Below, one piece after another: positions 48,803 through 61,779 of a stretch of DNA of 64,000 bases. Numbering within the stretch: position 1 is the stretch's first letter; each line of letters begins with the position of its first letter. The notes beneath the pieces are model-generated. The model did no database searches. It saw only the letters and a program-made list of their open reading frames with translations, and was not told where the DNA came from. The position numbers and the translations under genes were made by a program. Origin of the DNA: Owenia fusiformis (taxonomy: Eukaryota > Annelida > Polychaeta > Sabellida > Oweniidae); the NCBI GenBank assembly GCA_903813345.2, contig CAIIXF020000010.1, positions 28,234,425-28,298,424 on the forward strand, written 5' to 3'.

Positions 48803-48808
48803 AATAAA
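48803..48808 (+). terminator. Candidate polyadenylation signal of the Mcr-like gene
   Basis: AATAAA about 300 nt after the TAA stop (48503-48505). Another AATAAA overlaps the stop at 48504 and is too early to be the only signal. Confidence 0.5.
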
Positions 48809-49579
48809 TGTCAAACGAATGGCTTATTCAGAATATTTAATACTTGTTCCTTAATTGGAATTATAGAATTTTATGAGAAAGGACAAGTTTCCATCAACAT
48901 TTATAAACAATAATATCATAATTTGTCAGAAAGGTGTGACTGACCATTTTGAATTTGAGAGTCAGCGGTCCATATTTTATTGCGTCATACAAACCCAACA
49001 TTAATGTCTCCGAAGGACTGTTGACCGGTAGACAATTTATCCAATAATTTTCTCTGCCTTTTGAGTGTTTTTGACAGAATGGGTTTCAAGATGTTATAAT
49101 GTGCAATTTGTTTATTTATTTGCTTGTTTGGATAAACAGTGTTATATTATATGATAAATAGTTATTGTCCCTTGAATATAAGAGAAATGCTTCGATGGTG
49201 CTTTGATAATTAATCATGATTACAACTATTGCCCACGTCAAATCTCATGATGAATATAGATCTAAAGACTCTCTTCATAAGCCTCCAAGTCATATTTCAT
49301 TCTTTGCAATTGCAATAAGGAGCTTGTCAAAAGTTACTCAAGGTAATTAGGAGCGCCTTGAAAGTTATAGTTTCCTCTCATATGCACTTGATGGCAGAAT
49401 ATGTCGTAAAGGGGCGATCTTCAATTGATAGTATGTGCTTTTGCAAATGCGATACAAGAAATCTCCAATATTTGGCAAATTACCCAGGTGCTATAGCTGC
49501 CATTTTGAAACGAGGCTGTAATCTGAATCACCACTTACGGCCAAAGTGATGACTATTCATAATTAGGAATGAAAGAGTA
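48809..49579. other. Intergenic stretch, nothing recognised
   Basis: Begins after the candidate poly(A) signal of the Mcr-like gene. No coding or RNA features can be supported. Confidence 0.4.
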
Positions 49580-50317
49580 TCAGGCCTCCTAGATTTTCAA
49601 CGACCTCTCGAACTACGTTCCTTGCTCTCGAACCACGATTCTCACGTCGCGAACTTGAAATCTTTAGTCGCGAACCACCATTTCTTCGCTCCCGAACATA
49701 TTTCTCCACTCGCGAACAGAGATCCGTGCTAGCGAACAATTTGTACATAGTGCATCTAGGTATTATAGTATTTAGGATTCCAATCGCAAGCAACAAGTTT
49801 GTTATTAGTTTACATTGACCAGTATACATGTACACATAATCTATTTCAATAGAGTCATAAACCCGGGGTCTAGACTCTCCGCAGCCAATGGAAAGTCGTG
49901 TCTTTGTTTTTATTACCCAGCCTTCATTGAAAATGTGTAGGATCGCAAAGTAGTCCAAATGTTTTGTGTTTCCTGGAGCCTGGAGATACTGTTATCTTCA
50001 ATTAGTGGATATTCATTAACATGCATTAAAAACTTCTTCCGAAATCCAAATAAAAATACTTCGTTGGAATTTTAGTTATGCGTAATAATACAAATAAAAT
50101 TACGGACTTTTTTCAACCAGGTGTGTGGTTCGCGAGCACGGATATCTGTTCGTGACCCGGGGTTCGTGAGTGGAGAAATATGTTCGGGAAAGAGGAAATG
50201 GTGGTGCACGACATAAGAGTTCACGTTCGCGACGTGAGAATCGTGGTTCGAGCGCAAGGAACGTAGTTCGCGAGGTCAGAGCTGATGTTCGCGTTGATGG
50301 AAGTCTAGGAGGCCTGA
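49580..50317. mobile_element. Hairpin MITE with TCAGGCCTCCTAGA termini
   Basis: 738 bp with termini TCAGGCCTCCTAGA and TCTAGGAGGCCTGA, and long inverted arms (about 49580-49740 and 50120-50317) rich in TTCGCGAAC-like words (GTTCGCGACGTGAGAATCG and its complement). A GTA flanks both ends. No transposase. Confidence 0.8.
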
Positions 50318-53012
50318 GTATAAAAAATATAGGAGAAACATAGTTAGGTAGTTAGGATGAAATATTGCAATCAATACTAGACCTCCTCAATGTCAAAATA
50401 TACCATTCATTTTATTAGTCCGCCCGTCAGTCGGGAAATGGTTTCACACCTAGCTAAATCACTTTTTTGACTAATCAAAACGAAGAACTAATGTATGGTT
50501 TTTGTCTCGTCCAGCATTCACTGGAATCTCGTGCTCTTGCAGAATGTTTGCCAAATAAACTATATTTCTCTCTGCTTCGTCATAATAAAACAACAATGCA
50601 ATCTTAATATTGTATAGTATCCGAGACAAAGCGTTTAAATGCAAATAAAATTAAACTCAATGCATTATTTTTCATCTAACGGAAAGGTTAGTGGTTAAAT
50701 CCTTTAATAAACTATTGATTAATATGTTTATAATAAAAGGCTTTAAAACTGCCTTATCTTTACATAGAAACAAATGATTACTAATTCATTATTACCGCAG
50801 TAACTTCTACTTAAGAGAGATAGAGTATGCCTCATCACGTATGAAGGTGACTGGATATAGGTTTTGTGAAACAAACCCTCTTTTAATGATAACACATGAT
50901 GATAAAATAGAATATGATGTAAAAATCAATATAAAATCAAAATTAATTGTCGGGTCGGTCGGTATCACTTTTATTGCAGGAATGTATAAAGACGAGACAT
51001 CATTAACGGGACTTTGACATATTTTATGCTTCATACACAGTTGCTCATAACTATGGAATATTCCTCAATTTACTATTGATTCGAGTGATTTGAGTTTTTA
51101 AACGAGGATTGTATGATTAGCAGTAATCTTATTGAATATTCGGCTTGTATGGAGACAAATTAGTACTACCATTTTCTGTTTTGGACTGCGTCCGAGCATC
51201 GTTTTGACTGACTTCTTGCTGTGCTAGTTAAAACGTTACCTTACTCCATCGTGTATAAGAGCAACCATGATTGATTGGTTACCCTAGAAACATAAATATA
51301 AATGTAATATACCCGGTAATATACAAATGAAAAACTGTTACTTCTCGACCTTCACTTATGTTTGATTAACCTTTATCAATCCCACGTCGATCTGTATCCT
51401 GAACAGAAATTAAGGTGCAACTATAACTTATTCATATTAAGTCACCATGCTCCATGAACGTATTTAACTCGCTTTATTGATTTGACGTAATTCAGTTGAT
51501 TCTTTTATTTATGCATTTACCTATCTGTTAATCAGGTAGCATATGTTGATAAATACATCGTATCGTTTTTTGCCTTTAACCGCTCCATTACTGAATATAA
51601 TTACTTTGGGATCAATGTACCAAATCCATCCTTTTACGAAGAGAGCGAAGTGAACTTATACTTTATAACTAATCTTTACGTTCAGTTTGTGAGGTTCCAT
51701 ATGTTTACAGAAAATCAAATATCAATTTTGACATTCTTTCATTTGGAACTTTGAAAAGAAAGTCTGATGAAAATATTGTATTGTATCTTACTCAATATTT
51801 GCCTCACATTTTTAAATTTGCCTCACCTTTTCGATCTCGACTACGCCTCTGATGTGGGATAAGAGGGGAAACTCCCATGATTCAGAGAAGACATATGTCT
51901 ATTGTGTAAATGTGTATTGAGAAGACATGCATATCGTCGCTCATTGGTCAAATCGACAGTAAAACATATAGATGCGTGCAGAGTTTAGTTATAAACTACC
52001 CTCAAAGCTCTCTTTTGAGAGGCGAAGTCGAACGAATGCAAAGGATATGGGAAAGTATGGATGTTGATTACTAATTGGTTGATACGATTGCTGACTATTT
52101 TTATATGAGAAACAATGCGGTTATCCACTTCCCATATTACATGACTTATTAATAGTATTTGATTGCTTCGCCATTGTGCATTTTTCATGGATTGCTTTTG
52201 ATCGATAATGTTTAAGTATGCAATTGTAGTTGTGCATTTAAATTGCCTTGCTCTCTCGAGCAAGTATTGGAGTCATCATGAACATTTTAAACTGATTCGA
52301 AAGTGCTTTTAATTGTGATGTCTCAAACCTTGCTTGATCTCAGTTTTAAATAGCGAAGCTGTAGATGACCTTGACTTCTAAATTTAACCTTGACCCTGAC
52401 TGACGTTATAGGGACGCTACATTGAAAATGTGAAAAACTCAGACATAATACTATTTTAGAAGAGAGTAGCCTCGTAAAAGTGTCGGGACTTTGACCTAAA
52501 GTGACCTTCATTGCTGTAGGGTCAAGGGTCATTCTATACAAATACCATACATTGGGTCTTGAACTTGATGACATTGACATTGTAACACAATGCATTGCTT
52601 CGGCCCTTGCTGTGTTTGTAATTTGTTTTGTTTAAATGATAATAAAAAACTTTAAACCTAAAAACATTGTAACACGACCCAGATAGTAGATCCTTTCATC
52701 CACGTCATATTTTGCATTTGACATTGACCCACAGATGATCTTGGAACCTAGCCCTCTTGCGATGAAACGTTACCCCCTCTCTCCCTTCTATGTACTTATC
52801 CCAAATTGATGGCAATGAGATCAACAATAAGAGCATTATCCCAACCAGCCAAACATACACAGACGGGCAAGTAGACAATCACGCTTAAATAGTAAAAACA
52901 CAGTTTGAATATCAATAAACACATACATGTATTTTGAAATACCCATGGTGGTGTCACTCCAATTTATGATGTCCCTTTGAGAGTCACTGGAGAGGTTAAG
53001 CTTTGCATATAA
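50318..53012. other. Intergenic stretch, no gene recognised
   Basis: 51,870-51,960 resembles the ends of the 22767-23011 MITE. About 52,330-52,600 carries TGACCTTGA/TGACCTTCA words and resembles an old interspersed repeat. 52989-53011 is a terminal segment of the following foldback. Confidence 0.35.
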
Positions 53013-54013
53013 TGGAGAGGTTAAGCTAACGATGTTTTTCACAACGTAACCGTGAACGCAAAGTACAAAAATTAACAAAGGAATGTATCGAGCGCTCAAA
53101 GTTTTATGCGCGCTTAGTCTACTTCAGATACTCTTTCAGCTTCAGAGTTTCGGGTTTAGAACGGGAGATTTGAATATTTGACGTTGGGTCAACGGGAACC
53201 ATTTTACTCGTGTCTATTGAACACTATGCTGTCAATTTTGATTTCGATGAACAGTTGAATTCTTGCTGAACACGATGATGTATGTCATGCATGATTTAGC
53301 GCCAAAAATCTTACGAAACGAGCTCGTTTAAAATATGTATTAGAAAACCAGCTATAAAACCGCATCAATGACATACTATTATAGAATCATTACACGCTAT
53401 GGTGTAGTCTAAACAAACACTGGATTTGAACGGCTATTTATATGAGAAGGCTACATGAATTTGTATATGGTCGAGTGATACGTACAGGTTCAGTTTCGAT
53501 TATATATGCAAAGCTTAACCTCTCCATAATCGAAACTGAACCTGTACGTATCACTCGACCATATACAAATTCATGTAGCCTTCTCATATAAATAGCCGTT
53601 CAAATCCAGTGTTTGTTTAGACTACACCATAGCGTGTAATGATTCTATAGTATGTCATTGATGCGGTTTTATAGCTGGTTTTCTAATACATATTTTAAAC
53701 GAGCTCGTTTCGTAAGATTTTTGGCGCTAAATCATGCATGACATACATCATCGTGTTCAGCAAGAATTCAACTGTGCATCGAAATCAAAATTGACAGCAT
53801 AGTGTTCAATAGACACGAGTAAAATGGTTCCCGTTGACCCAACGTGAAATATTCAAATCTCCCGTTCTAAACCCGAAACTCTGAAGCTGAAAGAGTATCT
53901 GAAGTAGACTAAGCGCGCATAAAACTATAAGCGCTCGATACATTCCTTTGTTAATTTTTGTACTTTGCGTTCACGGTTACGTTGTGAAAAACATCGTTAG
54001 CTTAACCTCTCCA
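53013..54013. mobile_element. Foldback element with about 490 bp near-identical arms
   Basis: Left arm 53013-53503 and right arm 53526-54013 are reverse complements with only a few differences (a few short indels and a few substitutions by eye). The 22 nt loop (GCAAAGCTTAACCTCTCC) is itself the inverted copy of 52989-53011, just outside the left arm. Arm ends are TGGAGAGGTTAAGCTAACG and complement. No open frame of note. Diverged ends occur at 15416 and 15831-15875. It would form a very long dsRNA if transcribed. Confidence 0.9.
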
Positions 54014-56686
54014 CTATGTACAGTTCAAACGGTTCTCCGAACCATGATATCTTTATTTGGGAGAACTAACATGCATAAATGATAAATCGTTCAGCGTCAC
54101 TTCTCATGAAATATCGGTAAAAGAGCTTTATATTTCATTCAACTTTTCATCAAAGATATATGGATATTAAGTGATTTTAGCCGTTTCTAGATCACCCGAT
54201 CGAATATAATGCTTTGTTATAAGACTATGGAAGTCATAAACGCTATTTGTAAGTTATTGATGTCGTAATCCTTGGAAATTCATCATATTCTCTTTAAAGA
54301 CGACGAAAGTAGGATTAAAAGCAAATCTTCGTGATTTATTGCACAAAACAGTGCTTTTCACAATAATAGAAGGATATATACAGAGAGTAAAACATTTCAG
54401 AATACAATTCCGAGATAAGAAAGATAAACCCTAGTCAGACCTTAATGAAAGGAAGTAAAACATTAGACTACGTTTCCCCAATGAAACATAATATTCATCG
54501 GGAAAACATCGCCGAATGCAATTTATAGATAAGAAATATAAACATCGAATCAAGGGCGATATTTCAAGAACCTCTTTAATCTGTACTTTAAGTTTATAAA
54601 CAGTCAGTTGAATGTTGCTAGTAAGTAAGGAGGGAATAAAAATAATCACAATTAGACATCCGAGAAAGTATTATCGGCTGGCTAATGTCGAACATATTTT
54701 GAAATTAGTTGCCAGGGGCTTAATTAAATGAAGGCTTTAGAAATGAACGCAATACAGACGGATTATTTACAAAACGTTGGCTTTATTCATTACAGGACAA
54801 CTGTGTAACCATGTTAACGTGTACTCCGTAACTAAAACTAAAAAAATTAACAATGTGGATATGCGGCGGGGAATGCGACATACGAGGCGATTTTACGAGG
54901 CCAATGCAAAAGTATAATAAATGTCATGACAATCTTGCTGAAAGCACCCAAATATCAATGGAAATGTGACCAAAAATTAGATATTCACATCACAATAATG
55001 GACTTCAAAATGTCAACGAAAATCCAATTCATCGCGGTACATACCGTTTACAGGCATCCCTAGTCGGCCCAAGTCCTCTGGTTTTCATTAGGCACCCACA
55101 TCCATCCATATCGAAGCCATACAAACGTTTTCCGGCATACGTATTTGTAGAGGGAAGACCCTAATTCAATCACGGGGTTAGGACTTACAATTAACACTCC
55201 TACTCAGGGACTTACCATTGGATATTTAAACTTACCTGTTTCAAAGTCAATCAACACTACTTTTCTCGAAAATAACCTGACCCATATTTTGACAAATATT
55301 TTCCCGTTTTTTAAAAACAGAATATTTTTTCTAAGCAACCTTGTTCCAGGGTATAGATGAATATACAACTTTAAATCGTTTACTCCCAGAATTTACCCCG
55401 GAACCATCCCGGAGGAGGGTTTAACCAGCTACTACACCCCCCCCCTGTCTCCTCCAGTATTTAATGACCCGTCTCTCTAAATCTGATGTTTACAGAATTA
55501 ATGATGTCATCCCGTCGGTAGGTAAAGTAAAACAAATCAATAACAGTTGTAGAAACTCAATTATGAAATTGATTTAAAGCTCCTCGTCGGCATCATAACA
55601 TCCTATACTACTACTCTTCGTGCATACCAACAATTTCGTACCGATTGTAAGTAAGGATTGATTTCTTTAATATTGATTGAGTTCAGACATTTCGTATGGA
55701 AATAAAAAAGCTGACATGCACATCTGCACAGTTTGTGCACACATTGAACAAACGCTTGTTGCATAGTAAAGAACCATGAACGTTATGAGCTTATGACAAA
55801 CACTATTTTTACGGATTGATACTTGCACTGTGAAGTCATATGCAGACACAGATGTATTTGTATTAAGATAACGCAAGTTCATTCTGCATTAGAACAAGGG
55901 AAGATGAATACATCAACCCAAGCAGAAAGCAGACATTAAGAGTTACGAGCGCAATTGGTTGGAATTATTGCAGATTATTGCAGTCCTCACTTGTACTGAC
56001 ACTGAGTATTAAAACCGATTCATCAACCGCGGGGATACGAGACTCATCAGCGCTAATTTAGCTTTGGAAAATTACGACATTAAATGCAAAGACTTTGCAA
56101 CGAGACTCACTTATTATACAGCGTTCCTGGAGCGCTGATGATACAACTTAAGATCATAAGTATAACTTAAATTAAACTTATTGCTCAAAGAGTTTATCGC
56201 CTAATAAGCAATTATTAGATTCATCCAGTTGATCTCATTTAATTAAGCAGATGCCTACACGATGAGAACGCGGGTATAGACTATAGACGTCACTTCATAA
56301 TCGTTTCTGACTGAGGATAGTATTATAAAAGAAATCAACTGCAGATCTGTGGAGTGCTCAGCAGCCACGACGGAAGGAACTTTACTATAAGGAAATTGAT
56401 CTGGAAAATGACAAGAGTCACTTCTTAACTCTATGGTCAAGGTAATAACAGCCTACATTATTGAGTAAAATACATTTTTCATCTACACATCAAAAGTGAA
56501 GGACAAAAGAACGAAGTGATGCCAAATGTCAGTTTTAAATTTTGAGAGAACGTTAATAAGCTAAACCGTTGCATCGGGATAGTTGCACTGTCCACAAATC
56601 TAAGCAGTCAGTTTAAAAACAAAGTGTGATTCCAAGTGGAAACATAAAACTACTGAATTAGAAAAAACTAAAGACAATCCACTAGC
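54014..56686. other. Intergenic/upstream region of the small membrane protein gene
   Basis: No coding exon can be supported. The last few hundred bases are presumably promoter and 5' UTR of the 56687 gene; no TATA box or splice acceptor close to the start decided its limit. Confidence 0.35.
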
Positions 56687-57103
56687 ATGCACCACGGTAG
56701 AATTATCCGACACAGGAGGCGATCCTCAACCCATACAATAAACGAATCGGACAATATAACAGTTAAGAAAAGTGAGTCGAATGGACGGCGATTGTCATTT
56801 AATGACATTTTAGCAAACGAGCATGGGAGCCTTCCGAAATTCACTCGATCAATAAGTTCAACATGTACTGGCAGTCGCGATACGTCAAGGGCGACGACTC
56901 CAATGAGCACGCCTTCGCCAACCATTAGCATAACAGCGCCTTTCGAGGGCTTCCAGAACACAAGGACACTGACTCGAAGGAACTCGTTTTCACAAGATAT
57001 CAAGTCATTCAACGTATTTGTGAAGGTACTGCTTGTTGCAATATTCCTAAGTGTTGGACTAGGAGTGTACTTCAAACTGAGAAAAATTGATTTTATGTAT
57101 TGA
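56687..57103 (+). CDS. Uncharacterised 138-aa Ser/Thr-rich protein with C-terminal membrane anchor
   Basis: An intronless open frame: a basic Ser/Thr-rich N-terminal part of about 110 residues, then a hydrophobic segment (FVKVLLVAIFLSVGLGVYF, about 111-129) and a short basic tail (KLRKIDFMY). This is the layout of a tail-anchored or type II membrane protein with a cytosolic N-terminus. Three Arg-Arg-x-Ser motifs (RRRSS, GRRLSF, TRRNSF) fit basophilic kinases such as PKA. A TSRATTPMSTPSPT stretch offers proline-directed sites. An AATAAA (57160-57165) follows the TGA by 57 nt, supporting a real transcription unit. I recognise no family. The 135-aa minus-strand frame over the same bases is a shadow. 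Upstream coding exons cannot be excluded. Confidence 0.65.
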   Translation: MHHGRIIRHRRRSSTHTINESDNITVKKSESNGRRLSFNDILANEHGSLPKFTRSISSTCTGSRDTSRATTPMSTPSPTISITAPFEGFQNTRTLTRRNSFSQDIKSFNVFVKVLLVAIFLSVGLGVYFKLRKIDFMY

Positions 57104-57159
57104 ACATGTTATGTTGTTAGCCTTACGCCAGGCATAGTGCAATGCTTTTATGAACTACA

Positions 57160-57165
57160 AATAAA
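57160..57165 (+). terminator. Candidate polyadenylation signal of the 138-aa gene
   Basis: AATAAA 57 nt after the stop codon. Confidence 0.6.
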
Positions 57166-58036
57166 ATATTACATTAAGAATGGATACCAGTATATTAAAA
57201 TGATTCGATTCTGTGTAATAATATACAAATGCTTCAGGTATTGCTGAATGAGGTATGATGGCAATACCAGCTAGTTTTCTGTTTCAATTGTAAATCCTTG
57301 TAAACGGGACTGTTGACGAAATCCCTTGACGTTTGGAAATCGGAAAAAGCTAACAAACTTTTCCAAATTGTCCTAATTTTTCTGGTTCATAGTCTTCATA
57401 TCATTCCTCGTAATTGAAATGTTAAATTTTCTAAGAATTTATTTGTTTACTTTATTTCAGATAGTTTTTGATATTTTAGATAATATCCAAATTGTTTTTT
57501 TGGTCCTAAACTTCACCATGACAACATACAATAAAATATCATGATTCTTTTTGAGATGTATGTTTAAAATGATAATATGATAAATGATAAGGAATGTTGC
57601 TTGCAATATTGTCCATTCTTTTATCCCGTCCTTGCTTTAAACATTCGTTTCTTTTTATAACTCATTTTGGGAATTTATGCTCCTTAATTCCAAATCTGTC
57701 AAACCGTACCCTGTTCATCCTTCAGTACCAGTTCTATGGCATCTATAATATATGTGTTCTCGTTCCATGCGATCAAAACATTTGTCTGAGTTTATTAGAT
57801 GTCACACAAAATTGATAGATAATTTATTTATGTGAGCGTGAAATATGACATAATATTACATCCTGGATAAAAGGTCCATTATTTGGTCCATAATATCAAC
57901 CTAAAAACAATTCAAAGCTAGTGCTTGAATATGAAGTTTCATAAGGAGTTCATAACAGGACGCCTTTGGTTCCATGTCATGAAGTTCTTTGAGCAAGTGA
58001 CGTGAGGTAATGAATCGCGGGAGAAGTTTTTCTATA
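57166..58036. other. Intergenic stretch, nothing recognised
   Basis: AT-rich; short open frames only. Confidence 0.4.
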
Positions 58037-59175
58037 CAAAGGTGCTATACATCCACATAGGTGTTATACATTCTCATAGGTGTTATACATCCACATCGGT
58101 GTTATACGTCCACATAAGTGTTATACGTCCACATAGGTGGTATACATCCGCATAGGTGTTATACATCCATATAGGTGTTATATCCACATATAGGTGTTAT
58201 ACATCCACATAGGTGGTACATCCACATAGGTGTTATACATCCACATAGGTGGTATACGTCCACATAGGTGGTATACGTCCACATAGGTGTTATACATCCA
58301 CATAGGTGTTATACATCCACATAGGTGTTGTACATCCACATAGGTGTTATACGTCCACATAGGTTTTATACATCCACATAGGTGTTATACATCCACATAA
58401 AGGTTTCCACATACAGAGGTGTAATACATCCGCATTTTTGTTATACATCCACATAGGTGTTATACATCCACATAGGTGTTTGTTTTACATCCACATCGGT
58501 GTTATACATCTACATCGGTGTTATACATCAACAAAGGTGTTATACATCCACAAGGGTGTTATACATCCACATAGGTGTTATACATCCACATGGTGTTATA
58601 CATCCATATAAGTGTTATACATCCGATCCACATAGGTGTTATACATCCACATAGGTTTTATACATCCACATAGGTGTTATATATCCAAATAAAGGTTTCC
58701 ACATACAGAGGTGCTCTACATATAGAGGTGTTCCACACATAGATGCGGTCTCTATACAGAGGTGTTCCACATACATATGTTGAGGTGCTCTACATATAGA
58801 GGTGTTCCACACACAGAGATGTTTCACATACAGAGGTGTTTCAGACAGCACTGTTCCACATAGTTGTTCTGCATACAGAGTATTCCACATACAGAATGCT
58901 TGTGGAAAAAAGATGTTCCATATCGGAGGTGTTTCACAGATAGAGGTTTCCACACATGGGTGTTTCATAGACAGATTTCCACGTGCAGAGGTGTTTTACA
59001 TGGAGATATACAGTGATGTTCCAGAAAAAGAGGTGTTAATTAGACAGAGACACGTTCAGATATTGCCACCTTACACACATCTGACATATGTACTTCACAT
59101 ACAGAAGTGTTCCACAGACAGAAATATTACATAAACGAAGGTGTTCCGCATAAAGAGATGCTCCATAGATATGGG
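58037..59175. repeat. Minisatellite of about 19 bp (GGTGTTATACATCCACATA), grading into a related array
   Basis: About 33 units to 58,690, then units of the type CCACATACAGAGGTGTTC to about 59,175, increasingly diverged. Open frames on both strands (WMYNTYVDV-like repeats) are artefacts of the repeat. Confidence 0.9.
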
Positions 59176-59616
59176 TGTTATACATAGAGATAATCCAAAG
59201 TTGTTTTATTTGACACGTTTCATCTTCTGTCCCAGAATGTGAAAAAACACATCGAACTTGTTCTTCTCATGTTCAGTCTGTGTCAATTTAACATCATTTT
59301 CGCAATTGATGATCACAAGGCGTGACATATTGTGACCTAATATGGTAACCATTTATGTGACAAGATTGTTTTCCGGCTTCAAATTGTTCAGAAATATCAT
59401 CTTCAGTCACGGTTTATGCACAAAGGGTGGGTTGTAAGCTCACGGGCTTCTTCATTTGTGAAGAACATCCGTCTAAAATGTCATATTGACCAGGCGGCAC
59501 TTAATATGGACGATTGAGATTCGATTAGGAATGTGATACCCAAAAATACAAAAGCGAGCCCATCTCCATGTAAAGATGAACACGAACATATATAGAGAAC
59601 ATCTTTACACGGAGAT

Positions 59617-59800
59617 CACTGACGGATCAAGGGGGATACCCCCCCCCACCATGGATGGCCCCAGAAAATGTTTGGCCCGAAAAGATTTAATAGCCCTAAA
59701 AATGTTTTAGGGCTAATTAGTGGGTATACATCCACAAAGGCCTTTTTGGACATTACTTGGCCTTTTTGGAAATATTTTCCAGACTTGAAATGTGGGTCAT
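59617..59800. mobile_element. Second copy of the CACTGGCGGAT-type element (truncated)
   Basis: Starts CACTGACGGATCAAGGG, then a C run, GGCCCCAGAAAATGTTTGGCC and GGCCTTTTTGG repeats as in 13778-14090. The right terminus was not found. Confidence 0.6.
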
Positions 59801-60391
59801 AGGTTCATCTATGAATGTGTTCCTCGGTTAAATGTAGGATCCATGTTTTAATCAGGCTTAAAAAGTATCAGATCGAATACAAAGCAGAATCTAGGCCTAT
59901 ATTGATTTATATATGCTTTCGGAATGCTGTTTTCTCTCTTCAAGAATACAATAGACAATAGAAAAGATGTAAATATCTAGCATTAAAATAACGTTTAATC
60001 TTAGACATATGATGTACTTCTACAAAATTTGATTATTTATTCACAAGGCGACCTAATAAAAACAAAATTATGGGTTTTATGATTGGGAAAACATTTATCA
60101 GCAATGGTCTAGAAACACCTAAGACTAAAGAAAAGTTTATTTAGCCATGGACTTTCTAAATAACGTGCCAGTCACAATTAATTTCAACACCTTTTATTGA
60201 TGAGTTCCGATATGTAATCCATATATGATCGTTATTCGATACTTTCGAGTGAAAGAAAAAATTTGAAATAAATAACCTCAAGCCAACGATATTGAACTGT
60301 CTTATTGCTTTCAGGATGTATTTCCGATTTCCTATTCGTATATTTCAAATAGCATTCTTAACACCCGATGTACGCCATAGTTTATATACAG
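59801..60391. other. Intergenic stretch, nothing recognised
   Basis: No coding or RNA feature can be supported. Confidence 0.4.
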
Positions 60392-61175
60392 GGTGTCCAA
60401 TATAAGCAATGACACTGTCTCTCCCATTTTATCTTTGAGGGAACTTTGTTGATATTTTCAGCATGTCTTAAGCCTCCGACACATTTGTTCTACGGCGGGC
60501 GTACGGCGACCGTTGCTTGACAAAATCGATATAGAAAATCCACATCGTACTGATTATCCCTATATTTTATGCTGCATATTTCTCTCGATTTTAAGAAGCA
60601 AGGGCCGTCGTACGGTTGCAGTAGAACAAATGAAACTGAGGCATGAGACATGTAATTGAGAGTTTACTTAAAAAGTTTCAAAGGTTACATGACTTCCCAA
60701 CGATGACACAATGCTTGTCGTTCAATTTAATGCCAGGGGTGTGTCAAAGACGTCAATAGTACATTATTTTGAAAAGCGCTAACCTCATGGCATTTAATAG
60801 TGTTTTAAGAAATGAATTCGACATCTATACGTCAGTTGGTTATTTGAAATGTGTGCTGTGTACTAGTACCATGGTTCATGGCATGGCAATTCATTTATCA
60901 AGGCTAAGATGGTTTTTGGGGACTCTGTGTACTCTATTTGGAAACTACACAAACGATAAGTCTGGCGACTCCAGGCCAATACACCGTGTCATACTGCAAA
61001 AATACTAGGCCTAAAATGGAAAGAATAAAGAATGTCTAAAATTTCATAATGTAGCTAGACCATACTCCTCACAAGACTGGGCGTTCATGTATTTGCCTCA
61101 TAAGGAGTCATTATGTGCATAAAACTTAAAAAAAATAGGAGACCCAGTGTCACTACTTAGTGAACACTCTGTACG
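60392..61175 (+). mobile_element. Degenerate mariner/Tc1-type element with a MITE inside
   Basis: Ends TACAGGGTGTCCAATATAAG and the complement-like GTGAACACTCTGTA; inner AATGACACTGTCTC is mirrored by GAGACCCAGTGTCA. A short frame at about 60730-60780 reads ARGVSKTSIVHYFEKR, like the helix-turn-helix of Tc1/mariner transposases; the frame then stops at a TAA. No catalytic domain remains. The 60469-60646 MITE is inserted near the left end. Confidence 0.65.
60469..60646. mobile_element. Small MITE, TAATGCCTYGGTCA family, copy 3 (diverged)
   Basis: Left TTAAGCCTCCGACACATTTG, right CAAATGAAACTGAGGCATGA, inner TTCTACGGCGGGCGTACGGC and GCCGTCGTACGGTTGCAGTA. It matches copy 2 (34189-34363) in the inner parts as well. 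Confidence 0.7.
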
Positions 61176-61339
61176 CCTCGAGCTTTTGTTTCATAATTTC
61201 AATAACATAACTTAGAGATCAATATTAGCAAGACGAGCGATAAGTTGCTAGGTCTCAGAGCAATTAATTGTCATTACTTATTTATGATCCTATTATATCG
61301 TATCAGTAATCACCTGAACATACAGGAGGCATCAAAATA

Positions 61340-61779
61340 CAGGGTTGGCCAAAAAATAACCCAAACAAATCTTAATAATTCAGTCATCCAGTATGGGTTT
61401 GAAATCATATTTATCACAATTGAACCTTGTTTAATGTTATTGAATTCTACTAAGTGTCACTGGTCTACGTTTAATGGTCACACTTTTATGGCCATTTTAC
61501 GAAACATACTCCAAATGCTAAAACATTCCAAAATACCCAATTTTATCATCCCGAATTTTTATCTCTGTGGCTATTTTAAAAATATAATATGTGTACAAAC
61601 AACCCTAGAAGCATCTGGGAGTTGAAACAAGAGATAGAAGGAAAATGAGAGCCATTACACAAGATATCTGTGAGCGTGTAGTCAGGAAACTTCTGGTCGC
61701 TTGAATGAAAGGACATTGAAGGTAAAATTGTGCCAAATATGACTAAAAACCTATTGGGTTAACTTTTTTGCTCACCCTG
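61340..61779. mobile_element. Mariner-type MITE, 440 bp
   Basis: Termini CAGGGTTGGCCAAAAAATAA and TTAACTTTTTTGCTCACCCTG flanked by TA on both sides; CCCAAA and TTGGG are mirrored inside. No transposase motif recognised. Confidence 0.75.

Noticed and set aside
56668-57075. 135-aa minus-strand frame over the small membrane protein gene
   Set aside because: Shadow frame; the plus frame has the membrane segment, motif content and a poly(A) signal.
58178-58968. WMYNTYVDV-type repeat open frames on both strands
   Set aside because: Produced by the 19 bp minisatellite.
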